Notes: generated from the letters alone by a model not told the origin. A stretch of DNA of 9,884 bases from Nitrospiraceae bacterium (GCA_003170655.1 PMYY01000177.1:6968-16851), one strand, 5' to 3'; shown: positions 1 to 6,751, counted from the first letter of the stretch. Translations and numbers: made by a program.

Positions 1-1
1 A

Positions 2-490
2 TTACTGACCGCAGCATTTCTTGTATTTCTTGCCGCTGCCGCATACGCAAGGATCGTTTCGTCCAACCTTGGGAGCTGACCGGATAAACTGCTTGGGCGG
101 AGCGATCTTGCCGCTAACGAAATACCAGTTTCCATCTTCTTTCTTGAATGAAGACAATTCATGATGCTCTTTTTCAAGACCGTTCTCGGAATATGACGCA
201 GCGAATTCGACCTGGCCTTCGACATCTTCTGCGCCTCCTCCGGAAGTCTCCAGGATCTCGAACTTATGCCATTCAGCGCTTTCAGCCCATGCGCGTGTGC
301 TCTTCTCATCGTAATCGGACCTGGAATCGGGATGCAGGGATGTGAGAATGTAGTCCAGCTCTTTCTTGACATATGCGCTGTACCGTGAACGCATGAGCTG
401 TTCCGCTGTAACTGCTGCGCGCTCGCCCTTGATGATGGGACGGCAGCATTCTTCATAGTTAATATTTGAACCGCACGGACAATTGTTCAT
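2..490 (-). CDS. SEC-C motif protein, YchJ/UPF0225 family
   Basis: This 162-aa protein has a SEC-C-type metal-binding motif at each end. The N-terminal one is C4-P-C6-G-S with C15-C16, and the C-terminal one is R144-N-D-P-C148-V-C150-G-S-G-K-K with C159-C160. The middle (about residues 28-130) matches the YchJ/UPF0225 core, an NTF2-like fold, with an MRSRYSAY segment at 33-40 that is typical of the family. SEC-C motifs bind zinc and are known from the SecA C-terminus; the role of YchJ proteins is not established. The start is supported by AGGAG (497-501) six bases before the ATG. The length is normal for the family and the frame is intact. It appears monocistronic, with an extended -10 promoter just upstream. 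The family call is sure; the function is unknown. Confidence 0.93.
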   Translation of the reverse strand: MNNCPCGSNINYEECCRPIIKGERAAVTAEQLMRSRYSAYVKKELDYILTSLHPDSRSDYDEKSTRAWAESAEWHKFEILETSGGGAEDVEGQVEFAASYSENGLEKEHHELSSFKKEDGNWYFVSGKIAPPKQFIRSAPKVGRNDPCVCGSGKKYKKCCGQ

Positions 491-518
491 TCATGGCTCC
501 TGGCTTAAAAGTTAGGCA

Positions 519-527
519 ATTATACCA
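519..527 (-). promoter_or_regulatory. Extended -10 promoter of the SEC-C/YchJ gene
   Basis: On the minus strand the sequence reads TGGTATAAT, a perfect TATAAT (519-524) preceded by the TG of an extended -10 element. No good -35 hexamer lies 16-18 bases upstream, which fits an extended -10 promoter. The predicted start of transcription near 512 would leave a leader of about 22 bases before the ATG at 490. Confidence 0.55.
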
Positions 528-647
528 CAGGTGGGCGTCAGGGATCATTTTCGCGCAGTCAAACCAAAAGGTAATAAGAATCAATAATCCGGATAGGAGG
601 AATGCTCCAAGATTTCAAGCTTTTTATATGTCAGACCTTACGATAAA

Positions 648-812
648 TAAAAAAGTGGTGCTTGCTTCCTCTTCTTTACTCAGCGGTTTGCAACTTCTTG
701 AGACATTCGACATGAGACTTTTTGCGTCTGACATCTTACGTCCTGCGAACCTTACAACCATACGCTGAGTTTCCGGAGGAGCAAGACCACCACTTTGGTG
801 AACTCTCTTCTT
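648..812 (-). ncRNA. Candidate structured small RNA, about 165 nt, rod-like fold, own promoter and terminator
   Basis: No convincing protein gene lies between 491 and 956, but the minus strand carries a complete small-RNA unit. Transcription is predicted to start at A812. The transcript folds on paper into one long irregular rod. The closing stem pairs 788-796 with 652-660 (9 bp), continuing as 780-785 with 661-666 and 776-779 with 668-671. After a 5x6 internal loop, 763-770 pairs perfectly with 678-685 (8 bp). Then 752-758 pairs with 686-693 around one bulged A, an 8x7 internal loop follows, 738-743 pairs with 701-706, and an apical hairpin joins 726-735 to 709-718. The closing stem is followed directly by six U (649-654), so it doubles as a Rho-independent terminator. 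Size and shape resemble 6S RNA (a long hairpin with internal bubbles), but I cannot match the 6S consensus, so the family is left open. SRP RNA, tmRNA and RNase P signatures are absent. Confidence 0.68.
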
Positions 813-818
813 GATTAA

Positions 819-847
819 GTTATATCGTAATTTCGGACTGTTGTCAA
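819..847 (-). promoter_or_regulatory. Near-consensus sigma70 promoter driving the small RNA
   Basis: On the minus strand a perfect -35 TTGACA (842-847) is separated by exactly 17 bases from TATAAC (819-824, five of six matches to TATAAT). This is the strongest promoter in the window. It points only at the RNA unit, because no open reading frame with a ribosome binding site follows on this strand. Confidence 0.85.
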
Positions 848-860
848 GTTAAATTTTCAG

Positions 861-879
861 TTATGTGGCGAACACATAA
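861..879. promoter_or_regulatory. Palindrome TTATGTG-N5-CACATAA upstream of the small-RNA promoter
   Basis: A perfect 7-bp inverted repeat with a 5-base spacer (GCGAA) is centred at 870, about 58 bases upstream of the predicted RNA start at 812. A nine-base direct repeat AAATTTTCA occurs on both sides (851-859 and 878-886). The symmetry and position suit an activator or repressor site. It could instead be a weak hairpin downstream of the gene ending at 957, but it has no T-run. Confidence 0.4.
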
Positions 880-956
880 ATTTTCAACAGGCCGCAGTGT
901 TGTCACGTCGCCAAGAGAGTTGCCCTAACAAAAGACACAATTGTATAGCTCCATCT

Positions 957-1262
957 TTATTCTATGTGTTCCTTTGCAGTTTTGAGGGCCAGATCTTTAT
1001 TTTTTGTAAATAACCGCCACTCCATTCCCGAAGAGTGGATACCGGCTTTTTTATCCTGCCCTCTGCTATAAAACCAGTGGCCAAAACGTTCAACAGTAGA
1101 AAAGGGATGTTTACCCTCACAGAGAATTCCGCACGGTTTATTTTCCTTAAAATAAATCGTTTCGTCGGGATCTTCATCATAAGACATGTCGGGAGGCAAC
1201 ACTATTTGAGATACATCCAGGCCCTCTGCTTCCTTTTCATCTAGCCATTCGGATAATTTCAT
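957..1262 (-). CDS. Conserved-looking hypothetical protein, 101 aa
   Basis: This small, soluble, mixed-charge protein has no signal peptide or membrane segment. It contains an acidic stretch, YDEDPDET, at 28-35, two cysteines in PCGILC (C44, C48), and an aromatic block FGHWFYSRG at 60-68 followed by KKAGIH. I do not recognise a named domain. The start at 1262 is chosen because CGGAG lies seven bases before this ATG on the minus strand. The frame is open to an ATG at 1304, but no ribosome binding site precedes it. The codon pattern and clean reading frame support a real gene. It is divergent from the HU gene, with about 190 bases between them, and its 3' end faces the small-RNA promoter region. 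Confidence 0.72.
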   Translation of the reverse strand: MKLSEWLDEKEAEGLDVSQIVLPPDMSYDEDPDETIYFKENKPCGILCEGKHPFSTVERFGHWFYSRGQDKKAGIHSSGMEWRLFTKNKDLALKTAKEHIE

Positions 1263-1409
1263 AGCAACTCCGTTCCAGGTGGATTGACACAGCTCATGAG
1301 ACACAGTATATACAATAGGTCGAATTTCAGGAAGTAAAATGAGGGAGTCCTTTAATTGATCTTCGTCATGCTCACAATAGTTCTGACTACATTAACGCTT
1401 TTTTTATGG

Positions 1410-1415
1410 TATACT
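1410..1415 (+). promoter_or_regulatory. -10 element of the HU/cold-shock operon
   Basis: TATACT matches TATAAT at five of six positions and lies about 40 bases before the HU start codon, in an AT-rich stretch with a run of seven T just upstream (1399-1405). The -35 region is poor (ACTACA at 1386-1391 with an 18-base spacer), so only the -10 hexamer is called. Confidence 0.45.
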
Positions 1416-1454
1416 CTTTATCATTACGCATTTACCTAATATAGGAGAGTGAAC

Positions 1455-1724
1455 ATGAACAAAGCAGAACTCGTAGAAAAGCTTTCAAAGGACGCCGGGA
1501 TTTCAAAAGCTCAGGCAGAAGCGGCCATCAAATCTTTTACCGAAGCAGTCGCCAAAACGGCAAAGAAGGACGGCAAGCTTACACTTGTAGGATTCGGTAC
1601 TTTCTCGTTGGCAAAGAGGAAGGCACGAAAGGGCAGAAACCCCAAGACCGGCCAGGAAATCAAGATCAAGGCCAGCAAGACCGTCAAATTCACTGCCGGC
1701 AAGAATTTGAAAGCGTCCCTGTAA
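1455..1724 (+). CDS. hup: HU-family DNA-binding protein
   Basis: An 89-aa nucleoid protein of the HU/IHF family, which binds and bends DNA as a dimer. The N-terminal helices (1-40, starting MNKAELVEKL) form the dimer core. The signature GFGTF is at 46-50, and the basic DNA-binding arm runs from about 53 to 75 with GRNPKTG at 60-66, including the proline (P63) that intercalates at DNA kinks. The length is the usual 90 or so. The ATG at 1455 is preferred over the GTG at 1449 because AGGAG (1443-1447) lies seven bases before it and HU proteins begin MNK. The cold-shock gene starts 30 bases after the stop with its own strong ribosome binding site, so the two are probably cotranscribed. IHF subunits are the alternative, but the arm sequence reads as homodimeric HU. 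Confidence 0.96.
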   Translation: MNKAELVEKLSKDAGISKAQAEAAIKSFTEAVAKTAKKDGKLTLVGFGTFSLAKRKARKGRNPKTGQEIKIKASKTVKFTAGKNLKASL

Positions 1725-1754
1725 AATCGCCGATTACAGCCAAGGAGAAAATAG

Positions 1755-1955
1755 ATGAAGCAAGGTACTGTGAAGTGGTTCAATGACAGCAAGGGATTTG
1801 GTTTTATAACTGGTGAAGACGGAATCGATTATTTTGTCCATCACACGTCCATCCAAGGCAATGGCTTTAAGAGCCTTGCAGAAGGGGACAAGGTAACCTT
1901 CGATACTGAGAAGGGAGAAAAAGGGCCCAAAGCGATCAATGTTGTAAAAATATAA
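1755..1955 (+). CDS. Cold-shock-domain protein (CspA family)
   Basis: A 66-aa single cold-shock domain, an OB-fold that binds single-stranded RNA and DNA and acts as an RNA chaperone. It opens MKQGTVKWFN and contains RNP1 (K13-G-F-G-F-I18) and RNP2 (Y26-F-V-H-H30). RNP2 is slightly unusual: the common pattern is D-V/L-F-V-H-F/H-x-S, while here it is DYFVHHTS. The ribosome binding site AAGGAG (1742-1747) is seven bases from the ATG. It follows HU closely and is closed by a strong terminator. Its paralogue letter (cspA, C, D and so on) cannot be assigned from sequence alone. Confidence 0.96.
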   Translation: MKQGTVKWFNDSKGFGFITGEDGIDYFVHHTSIQGNGFKSLAEGDKVTFDTEKGEKGPKAINVVKI

Positions 1956-1967
1956 TTACTCGTGAAA

Positions 1968-1996
1968 GGCTCCTTCCTCCCGGAGGGAGTCTTTTT
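1968..1996 (+). terminator. Rho-independent terminator after the cold-shock gene
   Basis: A 10-bp stem pairs 1968-1977 with 1982-1991 (two G-T wobbles) around the tetraloop TCCC and runs directly into five T (1992-1996). It starts 13 bases after the cold-shock stop codon. The ribosome binding site of the next gene begins only six bases after the T-run. Confidence 0.88.
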
Positions 1997-2010
1997 ATTT
2001 GGGAGGCAAC

Positions 2011-2370
2011 TTGAGTCGCGGAATGAAGATTGCGGCGGCAAAGGCGGAAAAGAGGCAGCAAAGAATTGATGCAGGCCTGTTGTCTGAACTCTTTCCCAAG
2101 GTTGTAGAAATATCTATTGGTATGAAATACAGTCAGACAGGTGTTTTAGAGCCTTTGTCGCGGACCGTTAACTTCTTCCCAAGTAGTTATGCTGTGTTCA
2201 AAGTGAGCTGTTTATGTTCGGAATGTATTGATGGCGGCTTTGATTTCGCCAAAATAATAAGCACAATGGTCGGAACCCGCAAAATGGTGTCCAAAGGGAA
2301 AATAAGTTGTAATGGTTGCTCCACACCGGAGTGTTCAGATGTGACATACACTGTAACGATAAAAATGTAA
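2011..2370 (+). CDS. Hypothetical Cys-containing protein, 119 aa, TTG start
   Basis: I do not recognise a named domain. The N-terminus is basic and helical (MKIAAAKAEKRQQRIDAG, 5-22). It is followed by a beta-rich core with RTVNFFPSS at 51-59, a first cysteine group C67-x-C69-x2-C72 and a second C100-x2-C103-x4-C108, which together could bind a metal. A TTG start at 2011 is preferred: GGAGG (2002-2006) lies four bases before it. An ATG at 2023 would give 115 aa but sits 16 bases from that site, and a TTG at 1999 lies before it. Translation of this gene must use RNA made past the cold-shock terminator or from a promoter close by; a TATAAT occurs at 1951-1956 without a convincing -35. It converges with the large dehydrogenase gene, leaving 16 bases between stops. 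Confidence 0.78.
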   Translation: MSRGMKIAAAKAEKRQQRIDAGLLSELFPKVVEISIGMKYSQTGVLEPLSRTVNFFPSSYAVFKVSCLCSECIDGGFDFAKIISTMVGTRKMVSKGKISCNGCSTPECSDVTYTVTIKM

Positions 2371-2386
2371 GAATTAGCGGTCCAAG

Positions 2387-5293
2387 TTACTTAATCAGCG
2401 CGTCCCAGAGCACTTCTACAGGATGCACCGGAGTCCGTCCAGTACCGTCTTTTATGTGATGCCTACAGCTTGTGCCGGGGGCGGTGATGATGGTTGTATC
2501 TTCGGCAGCGCGCACGGCCGGGAACAAAACCATCTCGCCTATCTTCATCGAAATGTCGTAATGCTCGGCCTCATACCCGAAGGAACCAGCCATGCCGCAA
2601 CAGCCCGAATTTATCTCTTCGACCGTATAGTTGACCGGCAGGGATAAAACTCGTTTCATTGCAGAAGTAGAGATCAGCGCTTTTTGCTGGCAATGGCCGT
2701 GGAACTTGACCAGGCGCGTTTCTTTAGTAAATTGTTCGTGAGTAATATGGCCCCTGTCGATCTCTCTCGATATGAATTCGTCTATCATGAAAACGTTTTT
2801 GGATAATTTTTCGGCATCGGCATGGAGCGAGTGGTCCACCAGTTCGGGGTATTCGTCGCGGAAGGTCAATATGGCCGACGGTTCTATGCCCACCAGTGGT
2901 TCTTCATGGGTAATGGTGTCTTTCAGCAGACGGATATTGTCGTTGGATATCTGTTTGGCCTTTTTCAGCAGGCCTTTCGACAGGTATGCCCTGCCGCTGA
3001 TGGCATGTTGTGGGATGATAACTTCATACCCAAGTTTTGTAAGCAGCATTATCGTTTTGATGCCGACCCCGGTATCGTTGAAGTTCGTGAATTCGTCGTT
3101 GAAAAGATAAACACGCTTGCCGGTGCTCTTCGGCGCCGGCTGCTTCTTGAACCATGCCGATAGCGTCATGCCGTACAGCTTAGGAATCGCTCTCTTTTCC
3201 GAGAAGCCGATCCATTTCATGAACCAGGTCATCCTTCCGAATATGAAATTGGTCAGAGAAGGCATAAGGGAACCCATTGCGTTCAGGTAATGTATGTTAG
3301 CGATCAGGAGAGCCCTCAGCGGGACAGGGTTTGATTCGTAATAGTGCTGCAAGAATTCGGCCTTAAGTTTTGTGATATCAACGTTTGAGGGACATTCTGT
3401 CTTGCACGCTTTGCATGAAAGGCAGAGGTCCAGGACATTGTAGAGTTCCTTATGGTCGAACGGATTGGATTTCGTCGTATGGGTCAATATCTCGCGCAGC
3501 ATGTTGGCGCGGCCGCGCGTAAGGTGCTGCTCATCGCGCGTGACCATGAAGCTTGGGCACATTGAGCCACCGATGATGTGCGTTTTTCGGCAATCGCCCG
3601 ACCCATTGCACTGTTCGATCGCCCTCATCATGCCCTTTGTCTTGTCGTAATTGAAATAGGTATCGAATTTTCGCGTCTTCTTTCCCGGTTCGTAACGCAG
3701 GCTCGACGTCATTGGAGGGGCGTCGGTTATCTTGCCGGGATTGAATAGGTTATCGGGGTCCCATGCTTTTTTCAGCTGCTTCAGCAATCCATAGTTGTGT
3801 TCACCAATCATAAAGGGAATGAATTCCGCGCGCAGGCGCCCCACACCGTGTTCGCCGCTCAGTGAGCCGCGGTATTTCTTGACAAGTTTAGCCACTTCCA
3901 TAGCGACCGTATGGAACAATTCCACATCTTCCGATTGCTTGAGGTTGAGCATGGGGCGCAGATGCAGCTCGCCTGTCCCGATATGGGCGTAATATACACC
4001 TTCAATGTTATAGCTCTTGATCATTTGCCGGAAATCATTTATATAGTCGGGCAGGAATTGCGGGCTGACTGCCGTATCTTCGATAACAGATACCGGCTTG
4101 GAGTCTCCCGGTATATTGGAGAGCACTCCTAGTCCGGCCTTGCGAAGGCTCCATACCTTCTTTATGTCATTGCCCCAGATTATCGGGAAATGGTAACCGT
4201 ATCCGTGCTGCTTCATGTCCGCAATAAGGTCGGCAGCCACCTTTTCTATCTCCTCTTTGGTGTCGCGCGCGAATTCCGCAATCAACATCGCGGCCGGATC
4301 GCCTTCGATAAAGAAACGGTTGTTTCTCTGTTTCCTGTTGTTCTTCGTGCAGTCGAGAATCGTCTTGTCCATCAACTCTACAGCGCCTGGCCGATATTTC
4401 AATGCGATCAGGTTGGCCTTGAAGGCATCGTTAAGGTCATTCAGATGTATGACGACGACGGCCTTCTCTTTCGGAGGAAGAAAGTCGCAATGCAGTTTTA
4501 TCTCGGTAAAAAATGCGAGAGTGCCTTCGGAACCGGCCAGCAATTTGCAGAAGTTAAACGGTTCTCCGTTGCCTGCAAACGGATCCGTCTCCAGGAGCAG
4601 ATCGATACAGTACCCGGTATTGCGTCGCCTGTTCGACTTTTCCGGATAGTTTGCGCGTATCTGGGTCTGATTTGACGATTCGGAAAGCATGTCGCTTACA
4701 TTGCGGTACAGGGAGCCTTCGAATGTCTGGAGCTTGCATTTATCGTTGAACTCTTTTGTGGATAAGGGCTTGAATACAATCTCGGAACCGTCGCTCGTGA
4801 TGGCATTCACTTCTAGCGTATGATCGCGGGTGCTACCGTAGACCAGGGAATTGGCCCCGCACGCGTTGTTTCCGACCATGCCGCCGATCATGCAGCGGTT
4901 GGAGGTGGAAGCCTCCGGCCCGAAGAACAGGTCATACTGCTTGAGGTGTTTATTCAGTTCATCCAGCACCACTCCCGGCTGGACCCGCACCCAATGCTCT
5001 TCTTTATTCACTTCGATAATTTGAGTCATATATTTCGAGACATCCACTACGATGCCGCTTCCTACGCATTGTCCGGCCAGAGATGTGCCCGCAGTACGTG
5101 GAATCAACGACACCTTTTCGCTACTTGCGAACCGGATAAGTTTCTTGAGGTCGTGGCCATGTTTCGGCCGAGCCACAGCCATGGGGATTTCCCGGTAGAC
5201 GGACGCATCTGTGGAATAGAGGATTCGGGTTGCTTCATCGTAAAATAATTCGCCTTCGAGCGATTTCCCCAATTCAGTGAGTTTCTTTTCCAT
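2387..5293 (-). CDS. Fused FAD oxidase and 4Fe-4S/CCG protein, D-lactate (2-hydroxy acid) dehydrogenase type
   Basis: A 968-aa enzyme of the GlcD-GlpC fusion type (YdiJ/Dld-II-like), predicted to oxidise a D-2-hydroxy acid such as D-lactate and pass electrons to Fe-S clusters. The FAD-binding domain (about 30-260) shows RTAGTSLAG at 66-74, GGMVGNNACGANS at 137-149 and GSEGT at 254-258. The FAD-oxidase C domain (about 275-520) shows HIGTGELHLRP at 437-447 and EHGVGR at 481-486. The ferredoxin part has C562, C568 and C579 and then C624-x2-C627-x2-C630-x3-C634-P, enough ligands for two clusters. The C-terminal CCG region keeps HGHC at 865-868 and GCCG at 897-900, but the expected first CCG motif reads AISGRAYLSKG (764-774) without cysteines. 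The ATG at 5293 is chosen because GGAG lies ten bases upstream; the frame is open 31 codons further without a site. It lies downstream of the racemase gene, same strand, 123 bases apart. The substrate is inferred. Confidence 0.9.
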   Translation of the reverse strand: MEKKLTELGKSLEGELFYDEATRILYSTDASVYREIPMAVARPKHGHDLKKLIRFASSEKVSLIPRTAGTSLAGQCVGSGIVVDVSKYMTQIIEVNKEEHWVRVQPGVVLDELNKHLKQYDLFFGPEASTSNRCMIGGMVGNNACGANSLVYGSTRDHTLEVNAITSDGSEIVFKPLSTKEFNDKCKLQTFEGSLYRNVSDMLSESSNQTQIRANYPEKSNRRRNTGYCIDLLLETDPFAGNGEPFNFCKLLAGSEGTLAFFTEIKLHCDFLPPKEKAVVVIHLNDLNDAFKANLIALKYRPGAVELMDKTILDCTKNNRKQRNNRFFIEGDPAAMLIAEFARDTKEEIEKVAADLIADMKQHGYGYHFPIIWGNDIKKVWSLRKAGLGVLSNIPGDSKPVSVIEDTAVSPQFLPDYINDFRQMIKSYNIEGVYYAHIGTGELHLRPMLNLKQSEDVELFHTVAMEVAKLVKKYRGSLSGEHGVGRLRAEFIPFMIGEHNYGLLKQLKKAWDPDNLFNPGKITDAPPMTSSLRYEPGKKTRKFDTYFNYDKTKGMMRAIEQCNGSGDCRKTHIIGGSMCPSFMVTRDEQHLTRGRANMLREILTHTTKSNPFDHKELYNVLDLCLSCKACKTECPSNVDITKLKAEFLQHYYESNPVPLRALLIANIHYLNAMGSLMPSLTNFIFGRMTWFMKWIGFSEKRAIPKLYGMTLSAWFKKQPAPKSTGKRVYLFNDEFTNFNDTGVGIKTIMLLTKLGYEVIIPQHAISGRAYLSKGLLKKAKQISNDNIRLLKDTITHEEPLVGIEPSAILTFRDEYPELVDHSLHADAEKLSKNVFMIDEFISREIDRGHITHEQFTKETRLVKFHGHCQQKALISTSAMKRVLSLPVNYTVEEINSGCCGMAGSFGYEAEHYDISMKIGEMVLFPAVRAAEDTTIITAPGTSCRHHIKDGTGRTPVHPVEVLWDALIK

Positions 5294-5355
5294 AATGTAT
5301 TGTCTCCGGTAAAAATCTATCAAATCTATTGCGAGAGTATTTTGAATACAATCAG

Positions 5356-5378
5356 CTGTAAACCCTGAAGATTTACAG
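5356..5378. promoter_or_regulatory. Inverted repeat CTGTAAA-N9-TTTACAG in the racemase-dehydrogenase spacer
   Basis: A perfect 7-bp inverted repeat with a 9-base spacer sits in the 123-base gap between the two metabolic genes, about 65 bases upstream of the dehydrogenase start. No T-run follows on the minus strand, so it is more likely an operator or an RNA processing hairpin than a terminator. A weak TTTACA with AATACT 15 bases on overlaps it; I do not call a promoter. Confidence 0.35.
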
Positions 5379-5416
5379 GTGGGCAAGTCAAGTCGTAATC
5401 CTTATCTATGCTGTCG

Positions 5417-6685
5417 CTACTTTTTTATCAACGGAACGGTCAGGCTGCCTTGCGGCATAAGAACAATATTGGGGGACAGCCCGACAACTTCGGACGCCAG
5501 CCTCAGGGCTTCTTCCATATCTTTTGCCGGTGTAAATAACAAGGTCTCGGCCAATTCTGGATTAAGTGAAGAAACCAGGATAAAGCGGGCTTTTTTCATC
5601 AGCCGGGTAACTGCATAGGCCTTGTGAGCGCCTATCTGAAAACTGTCCTGCAGCTTTGCAGCGACAAGCTCAGGGGTACCGCACTCCTTCATCGTCTGCT
5701 CATAGAGGGCAGATCCTGAACCTTCGCAGCATTCCCCCAAGATTATGACGACACCCCCTTCACGCACGGCGCACCAGGCGTTGTCCATGGTCTTCTGGAG
5801 CTGATAGATGTTTATGTCCTTCGGAAAGCCGCCGCAGCTTGCGATAACGAGATCTGCTTCTTTATCCAGCGCGGTACTGTATATGCTTTCGACGAACTTG
5901 CAGGCTTCCAGATGCGCGGTAATATAATCTCCCGCAAAAACCTTCAGGAATTCGTAATCTTCATTCAGCACCACATTTAGCAGGAAAGAAGGACGGCACA
6001 TCTCCGCGCCCTCGATCTGGTCTTCATATATCGGGTTACCATGGAGCTTGCCGATAACAGCGTTGGGGTTCATCATGAAGCTGTGGTTATGCCGGATTGT
6101 CTCGTAAGCAGAGACACCAGGGAACAACGCCTTCCGTCCGCCCCCAAAGCCGGCGAAGAAGTGGTGGACCACACTGCCGGTGCAGATGATGTGGTCAGAC
6201 TTCGCCACTACCTTATGGAATGAAACCTTAGTGCCGCGGGAGGTTGTGCCAAAATAAACAAATTGTCCTTCATCTTTGTAGTCATACATGTGCAGCTTCA
6301 CGCGATGCGCAACACTTTCTCCGACCGCCGCAATCATTTCTTTTTCGGTCAAGGGGCGGTGGGTCCCCAGGGCAAAAATGATCTGCATGTATGTGTCGTC
6401 AATACCTGCGGCATTCAATTCGTCCAGCAGCACAGGCATGAATACATTGCTATTGGCAACCCGCGTATTGTCGTTTACGATAAATGTGACCGTCTCACCG
6501 GGCTTTATTATCTCGCGGAGCGGTGCAGTGCCTATGGGATTACGGATCGCTTCTCTTATAGCAGCAGCGGGGTCGGCAAGCCGGGGATATGCCTTGATTT
6601 TAAGCTCTGCGGCGACCAGAGATGGTTCAAGGCTGAAACGCATAGAGCCTTTGCCGTAATGCATGGAATACTGTTTTGTCGTCAT
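5417..6685 (-). CDS. larA: LarA-family (DUF2088) nickel-pincer 2-hydroxy-acid racemase
   Basis: A 422-aa protein of the lactate racemase superfamily, which interconverts enantiomers of 2-hydroxy acids by hydride transfer to a covalently bound nickel-pincer nucleotide. The length matches Lactobacillus plantarum LarA (424 aa). The key positions line up: D72-N-T-R75, H109 in GTHR, H174 or H175 in VVHHFFAGFGGGRK, K185 (the cofactor-lysine position), H199/H201 in IRHNH, and Y294-Q295 with K298. The tryptophan known near position 358 of LarA is replaced here (Y357-A358), so the substrate may differ from lactate. The ATG at 6685 follows AGGA nine bases upstream; the frame is open for 64 more codons, but that stretch has no ribosome binding site and does not look like LarA. 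The gene is first in a probable operon with the FAD/Fe-S dehydrogenase. The cofactor genes larB, larC and larE are not in the window. Confidence 0.9.
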   Translation of the reverse strand: MTTKQYSMHYGKGSMRFSLEPSLVAAELKIKAYPRLADPAAAIREAIRNPIGTAPLREIIKPGETVTFIVNDNTRVANSNVFMPVLLDELNAAGIDDTYMQIIFALGTHRPLTEKEMIAAVGESVAHRVKLHMYDYKDEGQFVYFGTTSRGTKVSFHKVVAKSDHIICTGSVVHHFFAGFGGGRKALFPGVSAYETIRHNHSFMMNPNAVIGKLHGNPIYEDQIEGAEMCRPSFLLNVVLNEDYEFLKVFAGDYITAHLEACKFVESIYSTALDKEADLVIASCGGFPKDINIYQLQKTMDNAWCAVREGGVVIILGECCEGSGSALYEQTMKECGTPELVAAKLQDSFQIGAHKAYAVTRLMKKARFILVSSLNPELAETLLFTPAKDMEEALRLASEVVGLSPNIVLMPQGSLTVPLIKK

Positions 6686-6711
6686 AAGTTTAGGTCCTTT
6701 CCCGAAAAGCT

Positions 6712-6728
6712 CAGACTGACCTAGTCTG
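6712..6728. promoter_or_regulatory. Operator-like inverted repeat CAGACT-N5-AGTCTG upstream of the racemase gene
   Basis: A perfect 6-bp inverted repeat lies 27-43 bases before the racemase start codon, between the likely promoter and the ribosome binding site. That is where a repressor site is expected. No known regulator consensus is recognised. Confidence 0.38.
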
Positions 6729-6751
6729 AAGGGCCAAAAGTCAAGTTGAAT

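Noticed and set aside
466..768. 100-codon plus-strand open frame across the YchJ start and the small-RNA region
   Set aside because: No ribosome binding site, overlaps the YchJ promoter and lies antisense to the RNA unit; its composition has no protein-like pattern.
648..812. Firm assignment of the small RNA as 6S RNA
   Set aside because: Length and rod shape fit, but I could not match the conserved 6S central-bubble sequence by eye, so the name was withheld.
4190..4675. 161-codon plus-strand open frame inside the dehydrogenase
   Set aside because: It is antisense to a confidently identified gene, overlaps a second shadow frame and has no recognisable domain.
5294..5386. 31-codon N-terminal extension of the dehydrogenase
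   Set aside because: No ribosome binding site at 5386, and family members begin near the MEKKLTELGK-type segment.
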